This document shows positions 1-7,761 of a stretch of DNA of 15,700 bases, piece by piece (position 1 is the stretch's first letter; the number at the start of each line of letters is the position of its first letter). A model generated the notes under the pieces. That model was not told where the DNA came from. It searched no databases and saw only the letters and a program-made list of their open reading frames with translations. This stretch comes from Bacteroidota bacterium (GTDB lineage Bacteria; Bacteroidota; Bacteroidia; Bacteroidales; WCHB1-69): positions 1 through 15,700 of the forward strand of contig JAEZOU010000008.1 of the NCBI GenBank assembly GCA_023413895.1. Direction: 5' to 3'. A program made the position numbers and the translations under genes.

Positions 1-299
1 TGGTGTAAAGCACCTTTTGAGCATTTTGAACAGAAAGTAGATAGAAACCCGAAGGTAGATTATTGATGTTTATCTGATTATTTCCTTCTGTTAAAATAGA
101 ATTTGTTACCACTTTTCCGCTAAGGTCGGTAATTTGAGCAGATAGCTGCTTTTGCCCAAAATCTTGTAAGAAGATCTGTTTGGCTCAAATCTTTGGAAGG
201 TTGCCATTGGTAAGTAAGTTCGCCAACCCCACCTCCTAAGTTTTTGAAGTGAAGCGGAGATAAGAAATCCGAAAATTGAAGAGCTTTTCCAATACATTA
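1..299 (-). pseudogene. Decayed 3' end of a T9SS-secreted protein (type A sorting domain), cut by the left edge
   Basis: Read on the minus strand, 184 down to 2 is open. It gives a typical Bacteroidota type IX secretion C-terminal domain: QIFLQDFGQ, then AQITDLSGKVV, then INNLPSGFYLLSVQNAQKV near the window edge. The pattern xxxLxGKxV ... LPSGFYxLxV is the known hallmark of this sorting signal. Going upstream, this frame meets a TGA at 187-185. Protein-like sequence continues in another frame at 182-296 (NLGGGVGELTYQWQ, a motif common in secreted Bacteroidota proteins), which itself begins after a stop at 299. So at least one frameshift separates the two pieces and no start codon leads into either. 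I infer a broken gene for a surface or secreted protein. The true 3' end lies outside the window, so what is seen is the remnant of the last ~100 residues. A sequencing error is the alternative explanation for the frameshift. Confidence 0.5.
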
Positions 300-345
300 A
301 AAGCACCCGAACAGTAAAATCGTGAAAAATTGCGACGGCTGTCAT

Positions 346-651
346 CTGGCGAACGGAACGTTAAAGCGATATTTATCCGTATCAAAGCACACCAAACGCA
401 TTGAAAAATTGAGTGGATACTACGCAGTAAGCCCCAATAGAAAACACATAATTTAACGTCCTATTTATCCGCTACCTATTCTTTCTCCACTCTATATTTT
501 TTCTACAGTTGTAATATTGGGATAGAAAATTGCGAATTGTGTAAAATTTCATTCCAAAATCGACATAAGAACCACCCAAATCAGCATTTTCTATCTCTAT
601 TTTCCTCTGCAGAAAGATTCCTCAAGAATCGGATGAATATTAGTATCTGCA
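346..651. other. Non-coding stretch without recognisable gene
   Basis: No open frame of useful length with protein-like composition was found on either strand. A short minus-strand reading at 345-386 (FDTDKYRFNVPFAR) could be a further scrap of the decayed secreted-protein gene, but it is too short to call. The right part (480-650) is AT-rich and leads into the promoter of the long plus-strand operon. I see no tRNA, riboswitch or repeat here. Confidence 0.5.
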
Positions 652-682
652 TTCGCAAAAATGAAAAAAAATAGTATTTTTG
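652..682 (+). promoter_or_regulatory. Bacteroidota-type promoter of the seven-gene operon
   Basis: TATTTTTG at 675-682 matches the Bacteroidota -7 consensus TAnnTTTG exactly. TTCG at 652-655 sits 19 nt upstream, where the -33 element (TTTG/TTG) is expected. The predicted transcript start is about 689, leaving a leader of roughly a dozen bases before the ATG at 702. No other convincing -7 element was noticed inside the gene run up to 7761, so this is the likely main promoter. Identified by pattern only. Confidence 0.65.
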
Positions 683-701
683 CAATCTAAATTATATATG
701 T

Positions 702-1421
702 ATGAAAGGAAAACTTTTTCTCATTCCCTCTCCCCTTGGCGAAACTGATTTCTCTCAAATTTTTCCCTCCTATAACAGCGAAATCATCCAAGAAATAGAT
801 TATTATATCGTAGAAAATTTGCGTACGGGCAGACGTTTCCTGAAGAAATTAGGGATCACCAAACCTATCGACTCGCTTCACTTTTTCGAGCTCAATGAAC
901 ACACCAAACAGACTGAAATCGAAGAGTTTATCAAACCTTGTTTGGAAGGCTACAATGTCGGTTTGCTTTCCGATGCAGGCACACCTTGCGTGGCAGACCC
1001 TGGCAATATCGTGGTTTCTCGTGCGCAACGTGAAGAGGTTGAGGTGGTGCCATTGGTCGGTCCCAACTCTATTCTACTCGCCCTGATGGCATCTGGATTG
1101 AACGGACAATGCTTCGCCTTCAACGGCTATCTTCCTGTTGACCAATATAGTCGGGAAAAGGAACTTCGTTTTTATGAATCGATATACCGCAAAAACGGCC
1201 AAACCCAAATTTTCATCGAAACGCCCTATCGCAACAACCACTTTTTGAACTCCATACTTTCCGTATGTGGCCACGACCTAAAAGTGTGCGTTGCCTGCAA
1301 TGTTTCCACTCCTGAGCAATTCATTAAAACACAAACTGTTGCCAAGTGGAAGAAGAGCAATATCGACCTACATAAAAAGCCCACCGTTTTCCTTATCGGT
1401 GGTGAAAAGAGAACCCATTAA
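702..1421 (+). CDS. SAM-dependent methyltransferase, tetrapyrrole methylase (RsmI-like) family
   Basis: This 239-residue protein has the tetrapyrrole (corrin/porphyrin) methylase fold typical of the RsmI group. Visible motifs are LLSDAGTPCVADPG at residues 88-101, the SAM-site signature GPNSILLALMASG at 120-132, and FIETPYRN at 171-178. RsmI itself 2'-O-methylates C1402 of 16S rRNA and is usually about 270-290 residues. This protein lacks the C-terminal extension, and its N-terminus (IPSPLGETDFSQIFP) departs from the usual TPIGNLxD of true RsmI. I recall Bacteroidota carrying both a normal RsmI and a second, shorter paralogue of this form, and I think this is the second. Its substrate is therefore open, though a cytoplasmic RNA target is likely. 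It is the first gene of the operon, with the start placed at the ATG shortly after the promoter; trxB follows after 29 nt. Family assignment is firm, substrate is not. Confidence 0.85.
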   Translation: MKGKLFLIPSPLGETDFSQIFPSYNSEIIQEIDYYIVENLRTGRRFLKKLGITKPIDSLHFFELNEHTKQTEIEEFIKPCLEGYNVGLLSDAGTPCVADPGNIVVSRAQREEVEVVPLVGPNSILLALMASGLNGQCFAFNGYLPVDQYSREKELRFYESIYRKNGQTQIFIETPYRNNHFLNSILSVCGHDLKVCVACNVSTPEQFIKTQTVAKWKKSNIDLHKKPTVFLIGGEKRTH

Positions 1422-1450
1422 CAGAATAAATTAACAAAAACGATACAACA

Positions 1451-2395
1451 ATGAAAGAGAACAGAAAATGCTTAATTATAGGCGCAGGTCCAGCGGGCTA
1501 CACCGCAGGTATTTACGCATCACGCGCTGGCTTACAACCACTATTGATTGAAGGAATGCAACCGGGCGGACAGCTTACCATCACCTCCGAAGTGGAGAAT
1601 TTTCCTGGCTATCCAGAAGGAGCGGGTGGTCCTGTGATTATGGACGAAATCCGCCAACAAGCACTACGTGTAGGCACGGAGATGCGCGCTGGCGAAGTTA
1701 CCGAAGTGGACTTCAGCAAACGACCATTCCGCTGCGTTATTGACGGAACAGACGAAATTATGGCAGACACCGTTATTGTGGCTACAGGTGCAACAGCGCG
1801 CTGGCTCGGCCTCGAGAGCGAAAAAGCATACCGTGGCTTCGGCGTTTCCGCTTGCGCAACTTGCGATGGTGCCTTCTTCAAAGGTCTCGACGTGGCCGTT
1901 ATCGGTGGTGGCGATACAGCATTGGAAGAAGCCTGCTACTTGGCAAAAATGTGCAATAAAGTATATTTAGTACACCGTCGTGACAAATTCCGCGCTTCCC
2001 AAGCTATGCAGGATAAAGCGGCTAAAACTCCAAATATCGAGTTTGTTATGAACAGCATTCCGCAAGAGATTTTAGGAGAGAAAAAAGGATTTGTAAAACG
2101 CGTTACCGGATTACAACTACTTAATAAAGAAACTAATGAACTCAACACCATTGAGATTCGTGGCGTCTTTGTAGCCATCGGCGTAACTCCTGTAACCGAT
2201 CTTTTCAAAGGACAACTCGACTTAGACGAGCAGGGTTACATCATCACGAAAGGTAACCGTCCGCTTACCAACGTACCTGGCGTTTTTGCGGCTGGCGACG
2301 TGCAAGACCCACTCTACCGCCAAGCCATTACCGCTGCCGCATCGGGTTGCAAAGCTGCTGTTGAAGCAGAACGCTTCTTAATGGAAAATGAGTAA
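1451..2395 (+). CDS. trxB: Thioredoxin-disulfide reductase
   Basis: A 314-residue cytoplasmic flavoenzyme that uses NADPH to reduce thioredoxin. The order of motifs is that of low-molecular-weight TrxB: FAD-binding GAGPAG at residues 11-16, the redox-active pair CATC at 135-138, NADPH-binding GGGDTA at 152-157, the 2'-phosphate-contacting HRRDKF at 175-180, and the second FAD motif GVFAAGDV at 277-284. Length is the usual 310-320. All catalytic residues are present. The ATG at 1451 is 29 nt after the methyltransferase stop, behind an A-rich leader, and the next gene begins 11 nt after the stop, so it is probably cotranscribed. Its base composition is visibly more GC-rich than that of the last genes of the operon, which may reflect high expression. 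Function is nearly certain. Confidence 0.97.
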   Translation: MKENRKCLIIGAGPAGYTAGIYASRAGLQPLLIEGMQPGGQLTITSEVENFPGYPEGAGGPVIMDEIRQQALRVGTEMRAGEVTEVDFSKRPFRCVIDGTDEIMADTVIVATGATARWLGLESEKAYRGFGVSACATCDGAFFKGLDVAVIGGGDTALEEACYLAKMCNKVYLVHRRDKFRASQAMQDKAAKTPNIEFVMNSIPQEILGEKKGFVKRVTGLQLLNKETNELNTIEIRGVFVAIGVTPVTDLFKGQLDLDEQGYIITKGNRPLTNVPGVFAAGDVQDPLYRQAITAAASGCKAAVEAERFLMENE

Positions 2396-2406
2396 CCGAT
2401 TTTACA

Positions 2407-3639
2407 ATGAGAAAACTAACGCTATTGCTTCTATTTACCATATTGAGCATTGTACTTTGGGCGCAACATCCCGAACAGCAAGCTCAGCAACTTCCCTTGC
2501 ATTCATCACAAAATCCTGACAAACAAATCATTACAGGAGCAGAACGTACTGAAATTTATCTTCCTCTCTTAGAAGGGAAACGAGTGGCTATCTGCGGCAA
2601 TCAATCTTCGCTCATCGGCAAAACCCACCTTGTGGACTCACTAATCAGCCGAAAGGTTAATGTTGTGAAGATATTCTCACCGGAACATGGTTTTAGAGGC
2701 AATGCAGAGGCTGGCGCACACATCTCTTCATCAACCGATAACCAAACGGGACTTCCTATCATCTCTCTTTATGGCAAAAACAAAAAGCCTACGACGGAGC
2801 AAATGAAAGGTATTGATCTTATAATATTTGACATACAAGATGTTGGCTGTCGTTTTTACACCTACATTTCCACCCTACACTACGTGATGGAAGCGGCAGC
2901 AGAAAACAATGTTGAAGTACTAATCCTTGACCGTCCGAACCCCAACGGCTACTTTGTTGATGGTCCAGTCTTGGAGGAGAAATACAAGTCGTTTGTGGGA
3001 ATGCATCCGATTCCGGTGGTTCACGGAATGACCATTGGCGAATATGGCATGATGATTGCGGGAGAAAAATGGTTGAAAGATAGCATTGTCTGCAAATTAC
3101 AAGTGATTTCCATGGAGAATTACGACCATACAATGCGCTATTCGTTACCGATTGCGCCCTCGCCGAACCTTCAAACCGACGTAGCGATTGCTCTTTATCC
3201 TTCGCTCTGCCTCTTTGAAGGAACCGATATCAGCATCGGACGCGGTACAGAAATTCCTTTTATGTGCTTTGGTCACCCAAAATTAGAAATTGGAGAATTC
3301 TACTTCACTCCACAACCCATTGCGGGCGTTTCGGAAAATCCACCTCAAAAAGGGGAAAAATGCAGAGGAAAAAATCTTACAGAAAAAGGAATCGAGATTA
3401 TTAAAGATGGTAATCTTTTTGATATTCAATACCTTATCGAAGCATATAAAGCATTTCCTGAAAAGGATAAATTCTTCACGAATGCTAACTTTTTTGATAA
3501 ATTAGCCGGAAGTTCAACACTGCGCTGGCAAATTATCTACGGAAGAGATGAAGCCACTATCCGTAACTCTTGGCAGGAAAAGCTTCAACAATTTAAACAA
3601 ACAAGAAAAAAATATCTGCTTTACAACGATTTTGAATAG
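2407..3639 (+). CDS. namZ: DUF1343 / GH171 exo-beta-N-acetylmuramidase (NamZ-like), exported
   Basis: 410 residues beginning with a signal peptide (MRKLTLLLLFTILSIVLWAQ; hydrophobic 4-18, probable cleavage after about 19-20), so it acts in the periplasm or is membrane-associated. The rest is one DUF1343 domain: NQSSL at 65-69, SPEHGFRG at 91-98, FDIQDVGCRFYTY at 141-153, LDRPNPNG at 174-181 and SIGRGTEIPF at 276-285. DUF1343 proteins are known from Bacillus subtilis (YbbC/NamZ) and Tannerella forsythia (NamZ1, NamZ2) as family GH171 enzymes that release MurNAc from the non-reducing end of peptidoglycan fragments. The usual GAPW after the GRG motif appears here as FGHP, a mild deviation. The stop codon is directly followed by the ATG of the PAP2 gene, so translation is probably coupled. 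The family is clear; the preferred muropeptide substrate is not. Confidence 0.88.
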   Translation: MRKLTLLLLFTILSIVLWAQHPEQQAQQLPLHSSQNPDKQIITGAERTEIYLPLLEGKRVAICGNQSSLIGKTHLVDSLISRKVNVVKIFSPEHGFRGNAEAGAHISSSTDNQTGLPIISLYGKNKKPTTEQMKGIDLIIFDIQDVGCRFYTYISTLHYVMEAAAENNVEVLILDRPNPNGYFVDGPVLEEKYKSFVGMHPIPVVHGMTIGEYGMMIAGEKWLKDSIVCKLQVISMENYDHTMRYSLPIAPSPNLQTDVAIALYPSLCLFEGTDISIGRGTEIPFMCFGHPKLEIGEFYFTPQPIAGVSENPPQKGEKCRGKNLTEKGIEIIKDGNLFDIQYLIEAYKAFPEKDKFFTNANFFDKLAGSSTLRWQIIYGRDEATIRNSWQEKLQQFKQTRKKYLLYNDFE

Positions 3640-4218
3640 ATGAACGCCCTACTTACTTTCGACACTTCCCTATTCTCAACTCTCAACGGCTGTCATGCTC
3701 CGTGGGCCGATTATTTCTTCTATTGGGCATCGAACCGATTTATCTGGCTACCACTCTATTTAATCGTATTATATTGGTTAATAAAAGATTATAAGAAAAA
3801 ATTCATTCCTATCATTATAGGAATTGCATTAACAATCTTGGTTTCAGATCAAACTTGTAATCTAATCAAAAATAGCGTTGAGCGCCTCCGTCCCAGCCAC
3901 GAACCCACACTTACAGAAAGCATACATTTAGTTACGCAACCTAACGGAAAGTTATATAAAGGAGGACCATTTGGCTTCCCATCAGCACATGCTGCCAACG
4001 CATCTGCTTTTACAATGATTGTTCTTCTTTTTCTTTACAAAAAACGGAAATGGGTTCTTATTCCATTTATTTTTTGGACTTTACTACTTTGCTACAGCAG
4101 AATTTACTTGGGCGTACACTACCCTATTGATATCTTAGGCGGAATCTTTTTGGGCTGCCTCATTACAGCTATTTTTATGCTTCCCATACGCTACTACATC
4201 AAACAGAAACGAAATTAG
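3640..4218 (+). CDS. PAP2-superfamily membrane phosphatase
   Basis: 192 residues, integral inner membrane, with about five to six hydrophobic segments (roughly 33-48, 55-70, 118-133, 138-152, 165-183). The three phosphatidic acid phosphatase motifs are complete: K77-x6-R84-P85, PSAH at 114-117 (a PSGH variant), and S153-R154-x5-H160-x3-D164. Members dephosphorylate lipid phosphates such as undecaprenyl pyrophosphate, phosphatidylglycerophosphate or lipid A on the periplasmic side. Which one applies cannot be told from sequence alone. Its ATG follows the NamZ stop with no gap, favouring an envelope role. I infer undecaprenyl-pyrophosphate recycling as the most attractive option, with lipid A or PGP phosphatase as alternatives. 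The ALDH gene starts 14 nt downstream. Confidence 0.88.
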   Translation: MNALLTFDTSLFSTLNGCHAPWADYFFYWASNRFIWLPLYLIVLYWLIKDYKKKFIPIIIGIALTILVSDQTCNLIKNSVERLRPSHEPTLTESIHLVTQPNGKLYKGGPFGFPSAHAANASAFTMIVLLFLYKKRKWVLIPFIFWTLLLCYSRIYLGVHYPIDILGGIFLGCLITAIFMLPIRYYIKQKRN

Positions 4219-4232
4219 AGTCCCATCAAACT

Positions 4233-5615
4233 ATGAACGAAGATATTATTATACAACAATTTCAGCAGCAAAAAAAGTTTTTTGACAGCAATAAGACCAA
4301 GTCTATTGATAGTAGAATCAAGGCATTAGAAAGATTTAGGAATACAATTCTCAAATATGAATCTCAAGTTATTGCTGCTTTACATCAAGATTTAGGGAAG
4401 TCGGCTTTTGAGTCCTATACAACGGAAATCAATATTGTTCTTGAGGAGATTGCGTTACATATCAAGAAGTTAAAAAAATGGGCAAAACCACAGAAAAAAG
4501 GCTCTCCGCTCATTATTTTTCCATCAAAGTCATACATTTACAAAGAACCTTACGGGGTTGTCCTGATTATCGGAACTTGGAACTATCCGTTTCACCTCCT
4601 TTTCAATCCGTTAGTCTGTGCGCTCAGCGCTGGCAACTGTGCCATCCTCAAAACTGCGCCATACGCGCCAAACACCTCTGAAGTTTTAGAAAAAATTGTC
4701 TGCGAATCCTTTGCTGCTGATTACGTTACAATCTTTCATGGCAACCGTGAAGTAACACAAAAACTCCTCACGCTCCCATTTGACTTAATTTTCTATACAG
4801 GAAATCCAACCGTAGGCAAAGTCGTAATGGAAGCTGCAGCCCAACATCTCACACCTGTCATTCTTGAATTGGGAGGAAAATCTCCTTGCATTGTTGACAA
4901 AGACGCTGACATCAAACTTGCTGCCAAACGGATTGCTTGGGGAAAAACAATCAACTGCGGACAAACATGTATTGCTCCCGACTATCTTTTCATTCACAAC
5001 GATGTGAAATATGAATTTGCCAAAGAGTTCAAAAAGGCTATTACGGATATGTTTGGAGAAGATGTAAAAAAATCGCCTGATTACCCTCGGCTCATTTCTG
5101 TAAAAGCCACGCACCGTTTAGCTGGATTTTTGAAGAGTGGGATTATTTTGATGGGCGGCGATCACGACATTTACGGGCGTTTCATCGAACCGACACTTCT
5201 TTGTAATGTTCATGAAAACTCCTACATTATGCAAGAAGAGATTTTTGGACCCATTCTCCCCATGATAGAGTTTTCAGAGATTAAGACTGTAATTCAATAT
5301 ATCAAAGAGCATAAGAAACCGCTGGCGCTCTACTACTTCACAAAAGATAAGGGGAAAGCAGAAAAGGTTCTCAATGAGACCTCCTCGGGCGGGGCTTGCA
5401 TCAACGACACACTTCTTCACATCACTAATCCGAATCTACCTTTTGGAGGGGTAGGCAACAGCGGAATGGGTGCATACCACGGAAAGTTCGGCTTCGACGC
5501 CATGAGCCATCAGAAAGCTGTCGTAAAATCCACATTTCTCTTTGATTTGAAAATTAAATATCCTCCATACAAAGGTAAATTAAACTTATTCAAAAAAATG
5601 CTCAACAAAAAGTAA
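4233..5615 (+). CDS. NAD(P)-dependent aldehyde dehydrogenase, class 3-like
   Basis: 460 residues, a single aldehyde dehydrogenase domain that oxidises an aldehyde to a carboxylate with NAD(P). Seen: TWNYPF with catalytic Asn at residue 117, the general-base Glu at 212 in LELGGKSP, the nucleophilic Cys at 246 in NCGQTC, and EEIFGP at 335-340. Length of about 460 and the ending resembling fatty aldehyde dehydrogenases (FGxDAMSHxKxVV followed by a basic amphipathic tail) place it near ALDH3/YwdH enzymes, which favour medium- to long-chain or aromatic aldehydes. The basic tail (KLNLFKKMLNKK) could associate with membrane, but this is only suggestive. Gaps are 14 nt from the PAP2 gene and 11 nt to murD. 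A general aldehyde-detoxifying role is likely; the real substrate is unknown. Confidence 0.93.
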   Translation: MNEDIIIQQFQQQKKFFDSNKTKSIDSRIKALERFRNTILKYESQVIAALHQDLGKSAFESYTTEINIVLEEIALHIKKLKKWAKPQKKGSPLIIFPSKSYIYKEPYGVVLIIGTWNYPFHLLFNPLVCALSAGNCAILKTAPYAPNTSEVLEKIVCESFAADYVTIFHGNREVTQKLLTLPFDLIFYTGNPTVGKVVMEAAAQHLTPVILELGGKSPCIVDKDADIKLAAKRIAWGKTINCGQTCIAPDYLFIHNDVKYEFAKEFKKAITDMFGEDVKKSPDYPRLISVKATHRLAGFLKSGIILMGGDHDIYGRFIEPTLLCNVHENSYIMQEEIFGPILPMIEFSEIKTVIQYIKEHKKPLALYYFTKDKGKAEKVLNETSSGGACINDTLLHITNPNLPFGGVGNSGMGAYHGKFGFDAMSHQKAVVKSTFLFDLKIKYPPYKGKLNLFKKMLNKK

Positions 5616-5626
5616 TTCAGAAACTT

Positions 5627-7012
5627 ATGTTATATCAAGAAGAGATTCTCAATATTTTTCAAGGAAAAAAAATTATCATTCTCGGCTTCGGAAGAGAGGG
5701 CGCTTCAACCTACCGATTTTTGCGAAAATATCTTCCCCAACAACCATTTACCGTTGCTGATAAAAATGAAAATTTAACACTTCCTGACCAACGAAAGCCC
5801 AAGTTGGTAAAACTAATTTTGGGAGAAAAATATAACCAAAACCTAAACGATTACGACTTAATTATCAAATCGCCTGGAGTCAGCATAGAGCATTTAAACT
5901 ACTATGTTGATAGTAATAAAATCTCATCTCAGGCACAAATTTTCATGCAATTTTTTGGTGCACAAACGATTGGCGTAACAGGCACCAAGGGCAAAAGTAC
6001 AACCTCATCGCTTATCTACCATATCTTACGAGAAAGCCAAAAAGATGTAGTTTTTGCAGGAAATATTGGCATTCCATTTTTTGATGTAATGGATCAAATC
6101 ACGACTGAAAGCACTGTCGTAGTGGAACTTTCCGCCCATCAACTACAATTTATGACTTATTCGCCTCATATTGCAGTACTTCTCAATCTATTTCCAGAAC
6201 ATTTAGACTACTTCAACTCATTTAGTAGTTATCAAAATGCAAAAATTAACATCGTCGATTTCCAAAATGAACAAGATTATTTCATCTTCAACAACGATGA
6301 TGAACAAACGCTTAAGATTTTAAAAAATCACGATTATAAAAGATTATATCTTTCATTCAGCAGAAAACATATTATCAAAACGGGACTATATACCATTGAA
6401 AATAAAATCATTATGAACAATGATGGAGAACCTATTGAAGAATATGATTTCTCCATTTTTGAGAACCTACCAGGAAGGCACAATTTCAACAACTATATGG
6501 CTGCCATTTTAGCGTGCCGTACAATAAATATTTCTGAAGAGGAGATAAAAAAAGCGGTTAGTAGTTTCAAAGGACTTGAACATAGGATTGAATTTGTTGG
6601 AACTGTTAACGGAATCCATTTTTTCAACGATAGTATCTCCACGATTCCAGAAGCCGCTATTGCAGCAATGGAAGCTGTAAATCGTGTTAAAACATTGATT
6701 ATAGGAGGTTTTGAGCGAAACCTTAATTATCAAAAGTTATACAACTTTCTTAAAGAATCGGAGGTTAAGAATATTGTATTTACAGGGCCTGTAGGCAGAA
6801 GAATGTTGTCAGAAATTGACACAAATTACCTTCAAACAATCAACTATATTATAGAAGATGATTTTGCAAAAATTGTAGATTTTGCATTTGCGCACACACC
6901 TAAAGGTTACACTTGCCTTTTGTCACCAGCCGCAGCCAGCTACGATCAATTTAAAAACTTTGAAGAACGAGGTAACATTTACAAACAACTTATTCTCAAC
7001 CATCAATCATAA
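5627..7012 (+). CDS. murD: UDP-N-acetylmuramoyl-L-alanine--D-glutamate ligase (divergent MurD)
   Basis: 461 residues, a three-domain Mur ligase that adds D-glutamate to UDP-MurNAc-L-Ala in the cytoplasm. Residues 13-22 (GKKIIILGFG) form the N-terminal Rossmann domain. The ATP loop is GVTGTKGKSTT at 116-126, with Lys where most MurD enzymes have Asn. VVELSAHQLQ at 165-174, NLFPEHLDYF at 187-196 and a likely carbamylated Lys at 206 follow. The C-terminal domain has FFNDSISTIPEA at 332-343, IIGGFERN at 358-365, and LLSPAAASYDQFKNFEERG at 431-449, which matches the D-Glu-binding LSPAxAS..QFKNFExRG of MurD closely. It lies outside a dcw cluster: no mraY, murG or ftsW adjoins it. It could be the only MurD or a second copy. 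Base composition is clearly AT-richer than trxB in the same operon. Confidence 0.88.
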   Translation: MLYQEEILNIFQGKKIIILGFGREGASTYRFLRKYLPQQPFTVADKNENLTLPDQRKPKLVKLILGEKYNQNLNDYDLIIKSPGVSIEHLNYYVDSNKISSQAQIFMQFFGAQTIGVTGTKGKSTTSSLIYHILRESQKDVVFAGNIGIPFFDVMDQITTESTVVVELSAHQLQFMTYSPHIAVLLNLFPEHLDYFNSFSSYQNAKINIVDFQNEQDYFIFNNDDEQTLKILKNHDYKRLYLSFSRKHIIKTGLYTIENKIIMNNDGEPIEEYDFSIFENLPGRHNFNNYMAAILACRTINISEEEIKKAVSSFKGLEHRIEFVGTVNGIHFFNDSISTIPEAAIAAMEAVNRVKTLIIGGFERNLNYQKLYNFLKESEVKNIVFTGPVGRRMLSEIDTNYLQTINYIIEDDFAKIVDFAFAHTPKGYTCLLSPAAASYDQFKNFEERGNIYKQLILNHQS

Positions 7013-7023
7013 TTATTTTCCAG

Positions 7024-7761
7024 ATGATTAGCAAGTCTAAAATATCAAAAATCAGATTATTACACCAGAAAAAACACCGAGAAGAGATGCAACTCTTTCT
7101 TGTTGAAGGAACAAAATCTGTAATAGAAGTTCTAAATTCTAAATTAGAAGTTGATGAGATTTTTGCTACAGAAAAATGGCAACATCAAAATGCTGTAAAT
7201 TTTGATGTGATTACAGTTTCTGAATCAGAGATGGAAAGGATTAGTTGTATGAAAACACCACCCGAGATTCTCTGTACAGTAAAAATTCCCCACTTTGATG
7301 TAAAAAAAATTGAGAAAAACGCACCCATATTGTTACTTGACGGGATCAAAGACCCAGGCAATTTGGGCACGATTATCAGAACTGGAGAATGGCTTGGTTT
7401 TCAGCAAATTGTATGCTCTCTGGATAGTGTAGAATTTACCAATCCTAAAACGATACAAGCGTGTATGGGCTCATTTTGCAGAAGTAAAATCCACTATTGT
7501 AATCTCACAGAGTTTATTAAAAATGAGAAAGATAGGAAGATTTATGGACTATGCATGAATGGAACTGATATTGCCAACATCAACTTTAAGAGCAACGACA
7601 TTCTTGTGGTAGGAAGCGAAAGTCATGGAATTTCCCCAGAGGTTATGCAACTACTATCAGAGAAAATCCACATTCCGGCAGCACCTAACAATTGTGCTGA
7701 ATCGCTAAATGCTTCTATAGCCGCCGCAATTGTGATGTTTCAGCATTACAAATTACGATAG
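7024..7761 (+). CDS. SpoU/TrmH-family RNA 2'-O-ribose methyltransferase
   Basis: 245 residues with a SPOUT (knotted) methyltransferase domain preceded by a small substrate-binding domain (about 1-90, resembling an L30e-like fold: VEGTKSVIEVL at 28-38). The three SpoU motifs are present: DPGNLGTIIRTGEWLG at 110-125, LVVGSESHGIS at 194-204 and IPAAPNNCAESLNASIAAAI at 217-236. Members methylate the 2'-OH of a nucleoside in 23S rRNA or tRNA using SAM. It resembles the RlmB/TsnR-type rRNA enzymes more than TrmL, but the target position cannot be assigned. It starts 11 nt after murD and ends the plus-strand run. Its last 16 nt overlap the 3' end of the converging lipoprotein gene. Confidence 0.9.
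   Translation: MISKSKISKIRLLHQKKHREEMQLFLVEGTKSVIEVLNSKLEVDEIFATEKWQHQNAVNFDVITVSESEMERISCMKTPPEILCTVKIPHFDVKKIEKNAPILLLDGIKDPGNLGTIIRTGEWLGFQQIVCSLDSVEFTNPKTIQACMGSFCRSKIHYCNLTEFIKNEKDRKIYGLCMNGTDIANINFKSNDILVVGSESHGISPEVMQLLSEKIHIPAAPNNCAESLNASIAAAIVMFQHYKLR

Noticed and set aside
106..345. Minus-strand open frame of 79 codons
   Set aside because: It overlaps the T9SS sorting-domain reading in another frame, which has a clear family pattern; the 79-codon product has no protein-like features.
2819..3133. Minus-strand open frame of 104 codons opposite the NamZ gene
   Set aside because: Shadow of a well-supported DUF1343 gene; composition is rich in Cys, Ser and Arg as expected for an antisense reading.
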